Counted from the first letter of the stretch, positions 22,511 to 35,099 are shown. The stretch: DNA of 64,000 nucleotides from Diphasiastrum complanatum (GCA_029204225.1 CM055092.1:76193500-76257499), one strand, 5' to 3'. Translations and numbers: made by a program. Notes: generated by a model not told the origin, from the sequence alone.

Positions 22511-24125
22511 CTATACCATCTCCTTTGTGCAATGTGTAAGAGCGACCTCACTAGATGGCAATGAGATAGTGGCTTGTTTCTTTGACATCCATGATATAGC
22601 TCCATCACCTATGAAAATACAATGAGCACTAATGGATTTCCTACCCATTACATTTCCAGCATTGTCTGAATCTAAAAATCCAAAAAGATTAGATGATGAT
22701 CCCTCATACAATATGCCAAAATCTCGAGTTCCAATGATGTAGCTCAAAACTCGTTATCCTAGCTTCTAATGCTCCTCACTAGGATCTTGCATGAATTGAC
22801 TCAATCTTCCAACACAATAGCTTAGATCTGGTCTAGTAATGGTTAGATAGATGAGTGAACCAACTAGCTTTCTATAGAGAGTAATGTCCTTGAAGGATCC
22901 TTGACTACCTCTTATAGTTAGCTTTACATGAGACTCCATAGGTGTATCACTAGCTTTTGCATCTACCATATGAAATATTACTAGGATAGAATTAGCATAC
23001 TTCTCTTAACAAATGAAAGTAGATTGAGAAGATCTTATCACTTCTATTCCCAAAATGTAATGCAAGTTACCAAGATCATGCACCTCAAACCCCTTCTTAA
23101 GAGCACTCTTGATATCCTCCACATCTTGATTGTCCCCACCACTCAAGATGATATCATCCACATAGATTAGCAAGATGGTAACATCATTTCTAGCAAACCT
23201 ATAATAAATTGAATGATCATACTCACTCATAACAAAGCCTTGAGAGAGTAAAATAGTGTTAAGCTTAGCATACCAACTCCTTGGTGCTTGCTTAAGGCCA
23301 TACAAACTCTTTTGTAGTAGACACACATGATTTGGCTTTGTTGATGAAATGTAGCTCTCGGATTGCTCCATGTACACTTCTTTCTCGAGACCATTCAAGA
23401 ATGCATTTGTAATGTCCATTTGCCATAGATCCCATCCATAAAGTGTAGCAAGTGAGATGATGACTCGAATGCTTACCACCTTTGCCACGGGTGCAAAGGT
23501 CTCATCATAGTCAATTCCTTGTTCTTGAGCATATATTTTTGCCACTAATCTTGCCTTGTATTTGTTGATAGATCCATCTTGGTTTGTCTTCAACTTGAAG
23601 ATCCATTTGCATCCAATAGCTTTCTTGTCCTTAGGTAACTCCACCAATCTCCATTATCCATTCTTCATAAGAGCTTGATACTCAAGATCCATTGCTTGGA
23701 TACACTTCTTTCCTTGCTTCATCTTCACTTGTAGGTTCATGAAAAGAGGTTAGGAAAGCAACATAATTTCCAGAAACTACTTGCTTACTCTTTTCATCAT
23801 ATGTGAGCCTTGAAGGTACTTGTCGTTCCCTTGATGTTCTCCTTGGCTTTTGACTTAATGAAGGTCCATCATCATCACCATCTAAAGTAGGATCCTTTAC
23901 ATCAACATCAAGAATGTTAGATCCATCCACATCATCATCAATAGTACTTGAAGACACTTTTGGAATGTTCCCCTCATCAAAAATGACATCTCTACCGACA
24001 ATCACCTTGTTGGTAGTAGAAATGTAAACCTTGTAGGCCTTACTCACCTCACTATATCCAACAAAAATACATTTCCTTGAAGATGGATCATCCTTGGTCT
24101 TATTATCAAGAGTATGTGCATCCAA
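22511..24125 (-). mobile_element. Ty1/copia integrase C-term, RT and RNase H, degenerate
   Basis: 24125-23682 holds the integrase C-terminal region (SRKCIFVGYSEVSKAYKVY, RDVIFDE). 23647-23006 is RT with KWIFKLK, ARLVAKIYAQEQGIDYDETFAPVAK, QMDITNAFLNG, SLYGLKQAPRSWY and IYVDDIILSG. 22969-22511 is RT connection and RNase H (SLIYLTITRPDLSY, FLDSDNAGN, KKQATISLPSSEVA). A frameshift separates the first two parts. Afterwards the frame is continuous but for three stops (near 23006, 22766 and 22752). Protease, gag and most of integrase are missing. By RT sequence this is a plant copia element; the RT catalytic YVDD is intact, but the element is dead. Confidence 0.9.
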
Positions 24126-24146
24126 AAGTTCTTAGAAAGTTGACAA

Positions 24147-24291
24147 GAAGAGAGAATCTGCTTTTCCACAAGTTACATCCTTTTATAACAAGTCCAAACC
24201 CTATTTGCCCACTTGGCTTTCCCTCCAAAATGTAAACCCTACTATTTTTGGGTCTAGATTCAATGTACCCAACATTTAAATTTGAATCGAA
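24147..24291 (-). repeat. Second copy of the copia LTR segment
   Basis: Closely matches 22231-22380 in the same orientation. It lies directly next to the truncated integrase, so a deletion removed the 5' internal region, or two copies recombined. Confidence 0.8.
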
Positions 24292-25017
24292 GCATTCATG
24301 ACAGGTCTACAAATAATTGTAGACAGTCTTGGACTATAATTGTTTGGATCTTTAACTTTTGAATATGATTTCCAAAGTAAGGTGAGAACTCACCCAGAGA
24401 TTCATGTAAATTGAGGTTACATGAAGCTGATATTACTAGAATTCAAATAATCAGGCCCAATAGAAAAATTTATCTCTTAGTGTACTTCTAAAGGTCAATA
24501 TAGTACTTCAGTGTAGAGATTGATAATTTGAGAACTATTTTATCTATAAGTAATTTGATAGTGAATTCAGACTAAGGATTGATTTTCAAGGTAAAAGTGA
24601 AAGTTAAAAGATTGATTTGTTAGCTTTTAAACTTGATCTTCATGATTGGTCGACTGCTCATCTAGGATATCATTTTAATTTATTTTATGTGATGATGCCA
24701 ATTGAATGTCTTGAAGATCTTATCCATTTGGAGGACTTATCGCTCAATGTACCTATTGGAATTTCAGATTCTTGAGCCAAGTTTCCTCTCCTCTCTTGCA
24801 TTCATCCATCATTGCATGGGGGTGAAGTGGTTAGGGTATTGACTAGCCATTTCCTATTGGTTGGGTGGTTTTGCTCCGTAGGTGTCCTTCTGGTTGTTTT
24901 TCAACAGGTTCTAATCGAATCTTCACTAGGCGATCTTACAGCAACTCACATCCAATATGACGTGGCATAACTAATTATCTTGATTCACTGGAGTATTGGG
25001 TATCCAAGTCTAGGACT
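24292..25017. other. Non-genic stretch with direct repeat R1, right copy (24750-24845)
   Basis: Apart from the R1 copy nothing recognisable is present. Confidence 0.5.
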
Positions 25018-25700
25018 ATGTATAGATTAAGTCATTGCTTTTCTGCCTCTAGTCAAACGCTCAGTACTTCTATTCATGCAAATAAAAGTTTAGTTTGGCA
25101 TTATAGACTTGGTCACTTGAATCATGCTACTGTACAACAAATGTCTAGACAATCTATTATTCTTGATCTCGACTATCCTCGTGATAAAGTCGAGTTACCT
25201 GTCTGTCAAGACTGTCTAGTTGGTAAACAAACTAGGAAACGATCAAGCCATCAGCATACTGCTAGAGGATTGTTAGACATTGTACATTCAGACATTTGTG
25301 GCCTGATGAAAAATCCTTCGCTGAAAGATGCAAAGTATTTTATAACTTTTATTGATGAATTTTCCAGAAGGACTATGGTGTATTTTATAAAGAAGAAATC
25401 AGAAGCTTTCAACTGCTTCAAAATCTTCAAGGAGCGTGCAGAAAAGAAGATTGGAAGGACGATCAAGGCCTTAAGATCAGACAATGGTGGAGAGTATATC
25501 TCTACTGAGTTTAAGGAGTACTGCTAGAGCCAAGGCATTGAGCAGCAATTCTTCACTCTTTATAGTCCTCAATTGAATGGCTTAGCCGAGAGGAACAACC
25601 GTACCCTAGTTGAATCAGCCAAATGTATGTTAGCACATGCATCATTGCCCAAGAGATTCTGGGCCGAAGCTATCTCCACTGCAGCTTACGTTGTTCAAGA
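25018..25700 (+). mobile_element. Ty1/copia GAG-pre-integrase and integrase core fossil
   Basis: Reads LVWHYRLGHLNHATVQQM and PVCQDCLVGKQTR (pre-integrase HHCC-like region). It continues with LLDIVHSDICG, YFITFIDEFSRRTMVYF, ALRSDNGGEYIS and then, past a TAG at 25525, LNGLAERNNRTLVE. The D, D and E of the integrase core are all visible. The match ends abruptly near 25700 where another element begins. Confidence 0.88.
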
Positions 25701-28036
25701 ATCTCAAGTGTTGAGAGAACTAGTCAAGTGAAAAGGAAAATCTAGGTGTCAGATATTTTTCATATCCATTTCAACTTTCAAAAGAAAGAGTCATTGGTAT
25801 TTGATGAGTCCAATAGGAAATTGGATCTGATTTCTTTAGTGATTTGATTCAAAGATTGTGTGCTTTTGTCTTAGTGATCAAAGCAAAGTTTCCAAGTGAC
25901 TAGTCATTACTGTGAAGATTGATTTTTTAGGTTTGTGAGCTAGATCTTTTGTAGATCCTTCTAGATTGTTGAAGATGTTCAAATCTAGTCTCTTGAAAGT
26001 CACAAATTACATTTGTAGAATCATATCACAAGTTTTTATTCACATGGCATCAATAGGTGGCATCCTATTGAAGGAAAGAAAGGATCATGAGTGCAACCTT
26101 TGTGGCAAGGGAGGATATTTTTTCTCAAGATGCGACAAAAAGAAGACCAGTCCATCCAAGGAGAACCAAAGCAAGGGGGCCGAGGTGAAGGATGGAGCTT
26201 CAAGTTCAAAATGCAAATACAAGAAGGACAAGTCCAAGGAAAGGTGTTTCCTTTGTGGAAAGGTGAATGAGGCTTGGAGTCTCACAAGGACTTGCAAGAT
26301 TTGTCTTCAAGAGTCCATCACAACACATGTCAAATCTTTTGAAATTTTTCATTTGGGAGTGCATTGTTTGGTTCAAGATGCAAAGATAGATGTCACTTTC
26401 ATGAAAGTAACTTGGATTTATTTTATGTCCTTGGAAAGTATTTTGCTTGGAGCTTTAGATAAGTTCAAACTTATTGTTATGATCCAAGAGAAATCAATCA
26501 AGAATAAGGAGCAGCAATCACAAAATGAAAATAGTTTCATTTATGCTATCATGTCAACTTGTGAAGAACCATTTTGCCTTGAAGAGATTTTTGTATCTCA
26601 AAGGTGGATTAAGGCAATACTAGTTGAGTGTGATGTCTTAAAAGATAGCAAAATATGTTTTCATCGTAAGCTTACGTTAGTTATGAAGTCAAGGAAATGG
26701 AAATGTCTTCATATTGTAAATTCTTTTGGTTTCAATAAGATCATGAATGATGTGTTCATTCATAAAGATGAAAATTGTAAGTTTTCAATCTTAAAGGCAA
26801 GTTGTAAACTTCTTATGAGAATAAGTGAAGCATCCAAAGTGGACACTTATATCCATAAGGAAGTAGTTAGCCTTATTGAGATGGAAATACCTTTTGATTT
26901 CAATATTGGAAAAATCATGCCAAGTTGTGGTGATTTTTGGACTTATATTTCTAGCATAAGTAATCTTGATAATCATAGGAAGTGCATGTTGAATGGTCAT
27001 ACTTGTTGTGATCATTATGAGACATGGAGGTCTCGGATTTCCATCAAAAAGGAGCACCGTGAAGAGGATCTTAAGGAGTCATCTCAAGGTTCAAATGTGC
27101 CAAGGATTGAGGAGGAGAATCCTTCTCAAGGTTCAAGTGTGCCAAGGATTGAGGAGGAGAGACCTTCTCAAATTGTGATTCCAAAAAGAAACTCAAGAAA
27201 TATGGTTGAGTCCATGTGGCTCACATTTCAAGGGAAAGAGGAGCATATCTCATGCGGTATACATCTCATACTTACTTCTCTTATATCATTTGATAAATCA
27301 ATTTGCTTTAGTGAGATCATTGCATCTCCAAATTGGAGTAAAGCCATACTAGTTGAGTATGAAGTCTCTCTTGAGAACATAGATGATGTTCTTAAAAGGT
27401 TGAAATTGATTTTAAATCAATTAGAAAGCAAATGGTTATTTCATCGAATGTATGCTCTTGAGTCATGTAAGAGCAAAAGTGATTTGTTCACTCATAGTTT
27501 GAAAATTTGTATTGAGGCAAATTGTAAACTCTTTATGAGAGTAAGTGAATCATCTTCTAAAGACACTTATCTCCATAATGAAGTATTTAGCCTCATTAGA
27601 CATGGTAAACAAGCATGAAGATATGATGCAAACACTTTGTTATTATAGCATGCATAGCCTTGCCAATTTGGATAAGTCTAATTCTCTAGATCATGGTAAC
27701 ATGATGTTAGATCTTTGTGATCCTAACAAGTCAAGAAGAAATCTTTATTTTCTCATGGAGGAACATGCACATGAAGAAGGAGCAAGCCTCAAAGTCAAGC
27801 ATCTACATGAAATTTGGAAGGAATCATTTTCGAAGATGCTAAGATGGTGCAAAGCTCTCAAGCTCATCAAAGATGTCAACATCAAAGAAGCACTATCATG
27901 GATATGGTGATTTCAGATCAACATCAAGCTCATTGGCTGATCTTCACACCTTTTGAACCAACAAAGACCAATTCAGCCCATGGAGTCAAGTTCAAGATCA
28001 TCATGTTTTCCATCAAGCTAGATTTTTGAGGAGGAG
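25701..28036 (+). mobile_element. Non-autonomous copia derivative: gag zinc knuckles fused to a duplicated extra ORF
   Basis: ORF 25966-27618 (550 aa) contains MASIGG, the same start as the gag at 31003, but jumps at once to a zinc-knuckle region (CNLCGKGGYFFSRC; a second CFLCGK). It lacks the gag core, protease, integrase and RT. The rest is an unrecognised protein made of two similar modules of about 150-180 aa, each with a (W)(I/S)KAILVE box, KLxL, SCKL/NCKL, then MRxSE(A/S)S..DTYxH.EV.SLI. Between them is a 36-base tandem repeat (about 27085-27162). A second frame (27545-27910) completes the C-terminus to ALSWIW. The polypurine tract GAGGAGGAG (28028-28036) precedes the 3' LTR. No 5' LTR is present. 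Function unknown. Confidence 0.7.
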
Positions 28037-28870
28037 TGTGAAAAATGCAAAAATAAGCTTGGTAGAGGCCAAAAATATTGTATATAGGATGATTACACAT
28101 GTTTGGATCTTGTTCCCACGTGTGAAAATAGTGTACTTGTCATGTACCATAATCATATAGGTTGTACATATGATTTAATTCAAGTTCTAGTGGCTAAAAA
28201 AGCCAAAAACTAGTTTTCTAGACATATGACACATGGCATCAATCTATTGATTGCATGAGCCATATCCTTTGGTTAGGTGTCACATCTCATGTGTAGAGGA
28301 CAGCTCACATGTGTGGAATAAGCTGAAGTAGACGAATTTTGACTTCTAGAAGATTTTCAAGTAGATCTCCATATAGAAGGAAAATGGACCAAAAGTGCTC
28401 AAAATAGAAGGTTTTGTCCAAGTGTCAGTTTTGCATGATGAATCATCATATGACAAAGCACCTTCACACATGTGGGATCAGAGGGATGATCAGTACCATG
28501 AGCTCCCACTTATTGTATATATAGAGCCACATTTGGCCATAATCATTGTGAGACACCAATCTTGGTTTTGGAAGCAATTTTGAGTGATTCTCTCCATTTG
28601 TCTACATTTGTTTTGATTGTTTTGAGGTTCTATCAATGTGTACTTGATTTTCAGGTTGGATTCCGTACTCAAACAATGTTTCACATGTGTGAAACCAGAA
28701 AGTACACTTACCTTCAATTAATGATTGTTCTTGTTAGGATTTTGTGTCTAGAATTGATCTAGATTGATCTTAATCTGAAGTAGATTGATAGATCAAGTAA
28801 TTTGACAACCAATTCCTCTTAAGGATCAGATTAGGATTCACTCTTGGTCCTTTTTGTACTTTTTTGCACA
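28037..28870 (+). repeat. Copia 3' LTR, full length (834 bp)
   Basis: Starts TGTGAAAAATGC after the polypurine tract and ends ...TTTTTTGCACA, matching the 823-bp LTR at 29580-30402 over its length. Carries several CACATGTG/CACGTGTG motifs. Confidence 0.88.
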
Positions 28871-29579
28871 AAGCTGACCTGGGCAACTCCATGCCATTCA
28901 GGCTTACCAAAATCTGAACCGATTCAACCATATTAGATGCCAAAAACTGCAACTTAATAACTTGCTATATTCCGTTACTATGTTTTAGTGCAACAAGTAA
29001 AGTGTGTTATTTCTTGTAGGTATCAAGGTACCTCCATACCATTTCTGACCCCGAATACTAGTCTATTAGTCTCCTACGAATGTCGTAAATACTGAGCAAA
29101 TCCATGCTTTCCAGTGCCACTATACTTTCACTTTTACTTGTAAATACGTATGAGCCTTATGTAAGAAATGACTTGTTGAAAGAAATCTCAAAATAATTAC
29201 ACATTAGTAATGTTTAGTAGCAACCTGTTTACATCATGATTTAAGAAATGTTGTGAAGTGTATTACTTATAAAGCTAGACAGTTTAAAGCATACATGGAA
29301 CACATAGAGTTTTACCCATATCCATTCCATCATTCGAAAGGTCGTCTAAGTAGTTGAGGTTTTCATGACATCATACCTGAATGTGTGTTGTAGATTCTTC
29401 TTGAGAGGTTGTCATGTTTTTTCCTTCCACTTGGCTACGACAAATGTCCTAATAGCATTATGATTAAAGAGAAATGATTCTGAAGTTAAGTTCGTAAACC
29501 CTTCTAGAAGTAAAGTATCTCAAGGCTTGCCATCAATTTGTAAGAGCAAAGTATCTATTTGCCAAAGTCTACTTATTTT
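28871..29579. other. Spacer between two related LTRs
   Basis: No gene. Short blocks (29081-29120, 29370-29430) resemble 5236-5300 and 5755-5830, suggesting fragments of the same older retrotransposon. Confidence 0.45.
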
Positions 29580-30402
29580 TGTGAAAAATGCAAAAATAAT
29601 TCTTGGTAAAGGCCAAAATCTTGTATATAGGATAAACACACACGTGTGGAGCCTGCTGCCATGTGTGAAATTAGGTACTTGTCATGTACCATAATCATAT
29701 ATGTTGTACATATGATTTAATTCAAGTTCTAGTATCTAAAAAAAGCCAAAAACTAGTTTTTTGGATATATGACACATGGCATCAATCTATTGATTGCATG
29801 AGCCAAATACTTTGGATAGGTGTCACATCCCATGTGTAGAGGACAGCTCACACGTGTGGAAAAAGCTGAAGTAGGCGAGTTTTTGTTTCTAGAAGATTTC
29901 TATGAAGATCTCCATATAGTAGGAAATTGGACTAAAAATGCCCAAAATAAAAAGTTTGACCCAAATGTCAAAATTGCATGATGATGACAAAGCATCCTCA
30001 CACGTGTGAGATCTGATGCATGATCAGTACCTCAAGCTCCAAAAAGTGTATATATAGAGGCATATTTGGCCACAATCAACATGAAACATCAATCTTGATT
30101 TTGGAAGCAATTTTGAGTAATTCTCTCTACTTGTCTACATTTGTTTTGATTGTTTTGAGGTTCTATCATAGTGTACTTTATTTTCAGGTTGGAGTCCGTA
30201 CTCTGACAGGGTTTCACACTTGTGAAACCAGCAAGTACATCTACCTTCATTAACGATTGTTTTTGTTAGGTTTTTATGTCTAGAATTGATCTAGATTGAT
30301 CTTATTCTTATGTAGATTGATAGATCAAGTAAATCTAACATCCAATCCCTCTTGAGGATCAGATTAGGATCCACTCTTGGTCCATTTTGTACTTTTTCCA
30401 CA
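29580..30402 (+). repeat. Copia 5' LTR (823 bp)
   Basis: TGTGAAAAATGC to CCACA, followed directly by a primer-binding site. Contains perfect TCACACGTGTGA-type palindromes at about 29849 and 29999. Confidence 0.92.
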
Positions 30403-30414
30403 TGGTATCAGAGC
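30403..30414 (+). promoter_or_regulatory. Primer-binding site for initiator Met-tRNA
   Basis: TGGTATCAGAGC immediately after the LTR, the standard plant Ty1/copia primer-binding site. Confidence 0.93.
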
Positions 30415-30930
30415 CAAGTACAAGAGGTTTTATTGAAATTGATAGGGTTGATCCAAATCAAAGCCAAAATTAGCAAGTTTTTGAAAACTAGCTAATTTTT
30501 GGGTAGCGAGTTGGATTTGATAGGTGTTCTCAAAATTTTTGGGCCAGAACTTGTTGTGGGCTGTAGGAACACTTTTCACACGTGTGAGTCCATACATCTC
30601 CGGTTTTGGCTGAGAAAATTCAAAAATTTGTACAATTTGACTCACACACCCAATTTGAGAGATTTTTAGCGCAAAATCAAGCATATTCAAAAGAGATTCT
30701 AATCCCTTGATTAGTTCTTGGATTAGATCAGCCAAAAAATTAAAATTGAAGCTTGAATTAGGAGCATTAAATGATTTTCTCTGATTTTTGAGTGCATGTT
30801 GAAGTTGAAGAGAGGTATTGCTAAAAATCATAGATTAAGGAGTGATTTTGCAAGTTTGAGACTAGAATCTAAATTTCCATCATTCTAGATTGGTTCATGA
30901 ATGATAGGATTGTGTCTATAAGCTTTCTAA

Positions 30931-32265
30931 TTGCTAGAAGACTTTAGGTTCAAATCTCTTAGAGAAACCATAAGAGTTTTTAGTGCTTTTTCACATTCAA
31001 AAATGGCATCAATGGGTGGTTTTTCGCTTGAAGCTAGTGAAAGGCTTATATCCACTAATTATGCTACTTGGATAGTTCGAATGGAGTCTTTGCTTGTACT
31101 TCATGATCTTTATGACATAGTACTTGAGGTGGAAGTAGAACCTCAAGGAGGAGTTGAATTGGCAAAGTACAAAAAGAGATCTAGAGTTGCATTACATTGC
31201 ATAAAAATGAATGTAAGTAATGAACTTTTGAAGGAAATCTCATCTTGTACCACATCCAAAGAGGCATGGGATTCATTAAAAGCAATTTATGGATCCAAGA
31301 ATACTTCAAGGATACTCATGCTTAGGAATCAAATCCTTCAAAGCATGAAAGGAAGTAGTGAAAGTGCCCAAAATTATGTCTTTAGGATCAAATCTTAGAA
31401 TAAGGAGTTGTCTTCTATAGATGATAAAATCAAAGATGATGAATTAGTTCAAATCATTTTGAATGAATTAGGAGATGATTATTCCAATCTTGTTCAAACC
31501 TTTGCTATTCAAGATTCACTTCCTAGTATTGAAAAACTTCAAAGTGTGCTTGTAAGTGAGGAGAGTAGAATGCTTTATATCAAAAGTAGGATGAGTTCCT
31601 TATCTTTGAATGATGGTGATGAAAAAGATAACTTTTCTTTGAAAGGCAAGAAGAAAAATGGAGAGCAAAGATGGAGCATCAAGTTCCAAAGGCAAGAGCA
31701 AGAAGGACAAGAAGAAGCTAAAGTGTCTCTTTTATGAAAAAAAGAGACATTTTGCATCCAAGTGCTACGAGAAGAATGCCCAAGAGAAGGACAATCAAGG
31801 CAATCTTGTGCTTGAGGAGGAGGAGGAAGAAGGCAATCTATCTTTGATGGTATCCTCACCACAAACATCTAATCAAGACACTTGGTGGATTGATAGTGGG
31901 GCAAGCTCTCACGTGACTCACCAAAAAGACTACTTTTCTAATCTACTTTCTTACAATAGTTCTAAGAGATTTATCTCCACTGCAAGTGATCAAGAATGTG
32001 AGATTCTAGGTGTTGGATCCATTCTTTTATGTCTAGGATCATCTAAAAAAGTAGATATAGACAATGTTCTTTATGTACCTTCAATTACAAAGAACTTGTT
32101 GAGTGTAGGACAACTTATGGATAGTGGATTAGATGTACATTTCAAGCATGGAGCATGTTTTATCTTGAAAGATGAAAAATGTATTGCTAGTGGTTTCAAG
32201 CAAGGGAGATTATTCAAATTGGATGCTAATGTGATGGTTGGAAGTGAGATAATTTATCCCGCCAT
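30931..32265 (+). mobile_element. Ty1/copia gag, protease and pre-integrase, truncated
   Basis: Starts MASMGGFSLEASERL at 31003. It shows the UBN2/DUF4219-type gag pattern (NYATWIVRMESLL, KEAWDSLKAIYGSKN, LMLRNQIL, IILNELGDDYSN), a poor zinc knuckle (CLFYEKKRHFASKC) and the protease (WWIDSGASSHVT). The GAG-pre-integrase start follows (NVLYVPSITKNLLSVGQL). A TAG near 31398 and a frameshift near 31700 break the polyprotein. Similarity ends near 32265; RT and integrase are absent. Its LTR and gag start are those of the element at 25.7-28.9 kb, so the two belong to one family. Confidence 0.88.
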
Positions 32266-34545
32266 GCAGAAAAGTTTTTCTAGACACGCAAAATATTTTC
32301 ATTCATTTCTTTTTGAGCTAGACCTATCTTTTGCACGCCACTTTCCGACATAGTATTAGAGTTATTTCACTACTTCCGAGTTCGGTAAAAGAATTATCAC
32401 CATCATCCCAATACTAACCAATAGCCATGATAATGTGCAGAAAATGGAGAGTGAGTCTCATGTTGCTCAATCAGATGAGACGCAACAACGGGAAGCTCAT
32501 GATCAACAAGAAGAGTTGGATGAAGCTGAACCTGCAATCTTGGATGAAGACACTTACAAGCAATACTTCGGCCAACTTTTGTCGGATACCCAGGACTCCA
32601 TCTGCCACATGGTCACTTTGGAGAAAGTTTCAAGGAAGCTGAGCAGTAAGTCTTCATCAGCCCGAACTGAGCTGACACAAAAAGATCAAGAGCTGATCGA
32701 AGCTAATGCTGAGTTATCTAAGGAGAATAAGGAGCTGGATGAAGCTCAGATCAAGCTGACACAGAAGAACCAAGCCCTAAAAGAAGCATAGGGCAGATTT
32801 GATGCAATTCTGGAAGCATTGGAAGAAATGTAGGAGCAATCAAATCAATTCAAAAAGGAGAACTTGCTTCTCAAACAACATGTTCAAACCCTTCAAGGAT
32901 TGTTGCAACATAAGCACACTGCAGAAGTCTCATGAAACGTTGGAAGAATAGCTGAGAGTTGTTACTACTAACAAGGAAATAGCCACAGAAGCAACTAGAG
33001 GATTCTATCCAACAGTTGAAGAGTTCCTCAGAGATGCTGAAGCAAGGCAATATCATTTACAAAAGATAGATTGAAGAGGCAATTTCATGGAAGATTAGAG
33101 TGCTGAGACAACTCTAGCAACCTGTGCTTCCCATGGGAAATTTCAAATTGATCCAGCTGCTTGGAAGAATGTCCAGCAGAATATTATCAATTCTTTTCAG
33201 CTTCAATATCTCCAGCCTCTCATGAAGAAATACGAGAAATGATGAAGAACTGGAAGAGGCTAATTTCAACTCAAGTTCAAGCCAAATCCAGATTATTGAA
33301 GAAGAGTCAGTGCCGAAGGAAGATAAAGCCATTTCCCATCATGGCAAAAGAAGGCAAATCTATTCAAATGTCAGATTTTCATGTGCCAAAAGAAAATAGA
33401 GCCAGGCAAACTTTACCCTTGGCAAAGCAAGATCAGTCTATCTAGACTGATGCTGAAGCTGCAAAAGTATTACCTTTTGTTGTTGCAGTTTCTCTACAAC
33501 CGGAGGAAGCACCATCAAGTGTTGACAAACCAAGTGGCAGCAGCACAAAGAAGAACAAGGTAACATATTTACTACTGAAGTCAGCATTTCAGGAATTTCA
33601 ACAAGACTTAGCCCTCTTCATACCACCCATGTATAGTCCAAAACTCCAGTGGAGATTAGATTATCTCCTTTTACCTAGACTTTTTGGATACACTAAAGAG
33701 CATTGGAAAAGTCCTTGGACTTATTCCAATCTCGATTATTTTTGGGCCAAATTATCAACTCACCAAAGAGGCATATTAGCCCTAGCCATTGTATGGAACC
33801 AATTCAACGCTTGAATTGAGCACATCAATTTTGATTACAGGATGTTTATCCATGTATATTCTTGAATACTTGAGACAAACTAAAAATAGTATTTTACCTG
33901 CTCTGGACAAGCATGTGAATAACCTAAAAACTGTAAATATTTTTGAGGCTTATGGAATTGAATATGGTTCTAATGCTATCATTGTCTCAATTTCCAACCT
34001 ACCATATTTTCATGATTTGTGGTCAATATACACAAAATGGGAAGCAAATTATTGCCAATACCTAAAAGAATTAAAGGAGCAAAATTACTTCGATCCATAA
34101 ACCCAATTACAAAGCTCTATTATACATACAACTACCTAAACCTTGCCTCTCTCATCTCTTATGCACTCCTATCCACCCGACAACTGTATATACACGGAGC
34201 CTATTCCGAATATACATATTAGCCTTATCCCTGATAGTTTCGTCTGCTAAAATGGCTGAAATATTGACTGAAGCTAGTTGGTATGTTCATCTTGAAAATA
34301 ATACATTGATTGATGCACCACTCGGCCCATTCGAAAAGAAAGGAGTGGGAGGTTATCCAAACCTTGCATTAAAAGAAGATTATCTCAAAATGAATGACTA
34401 TTGCTGCAACACACTTGGCAAGACAGTAGAACAGGTAGATCAAGAAAGTGCAGACAGAGCTGAAATTCCTCAGAAAACTAGCCAGCAGAAAGGAGCCAGA
34501 AGACACCGAATCATTTTTCGCGAGCCGCTTCACAAGTGAGAAAGG
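32266..34545 (+). mobile_element. Unidentified retroelement-like region with coiled-coil protein
   Basis: A degenerate primer-binding site (TAGTATTAGAGTT, 32352-32364) precedes a frame 32435-32791. This frame is glutamate/lysine-rich with heptad character (SKENKELDEAQIKL, TQKNQALKEA), a coiled coil. Past several stops, frames at 33161-33445, 33629-33814, 33789-34100 and 34252-34539 look like decayed pieces of one long protein (YSPKLQWRLDYLLLPRLFGY, LGPFEKKGVGGYP). No protease, RT or integrase motif was seen. Could be the gag of a large or non-autonomous LTR element; unproven. Confidence 0.4.
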
Positions 34546-35099
34546 AGATTTGTGGAGGCCTATAATTCCACATAATCCTAGTATTTGTCATATAACGTTA
34601 AATTTTTGAATTTAATTTTCACACCTCATATATGAAGGATCATATTTTATTGAGCTCCAATAGTCAAAATTCTTGTTGACAATCTAGTGCTTCTCCGTAG
34701 GTGTCAAACCTGTTTGCTTTGTCACAAAAGTTTGCTCTTTGAAGAGAAAAGAGCAGAGAGGAAAGGAGACAAGAAAGAGTGTTGGAGTCCAGCGCTGCTT
34801 CACCCTCACATATATAGTTTTTTCAAGTGGTTTAGAGGCACCATGTTGGTCATAAGGCTCATCGTTGGATTATAAGACCTAAAAAAGAACAAATCCTCAT
34901 CGGGGATCAAGGTTGCTTGAGATGCGAGTTATTGCCTCCCCAAGAACCCCCAATTCCAAATAAAAGCCAAAGTTTGATATTACTTAATTACATTATTAGT
35001 TGCTGCTCTGTAAGTCCGAGCGTATCGTAAGAAGCTCAATACTCTTGACAGAGTTACAATATGAATAGTTGAGCTGTGAATAGTGGTGGTCGTTGTAGT
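34546..35099. other. Non-genic stretch
   Basis: Nothing recognised; a few short unsupported frames. Confidence 0.35.
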
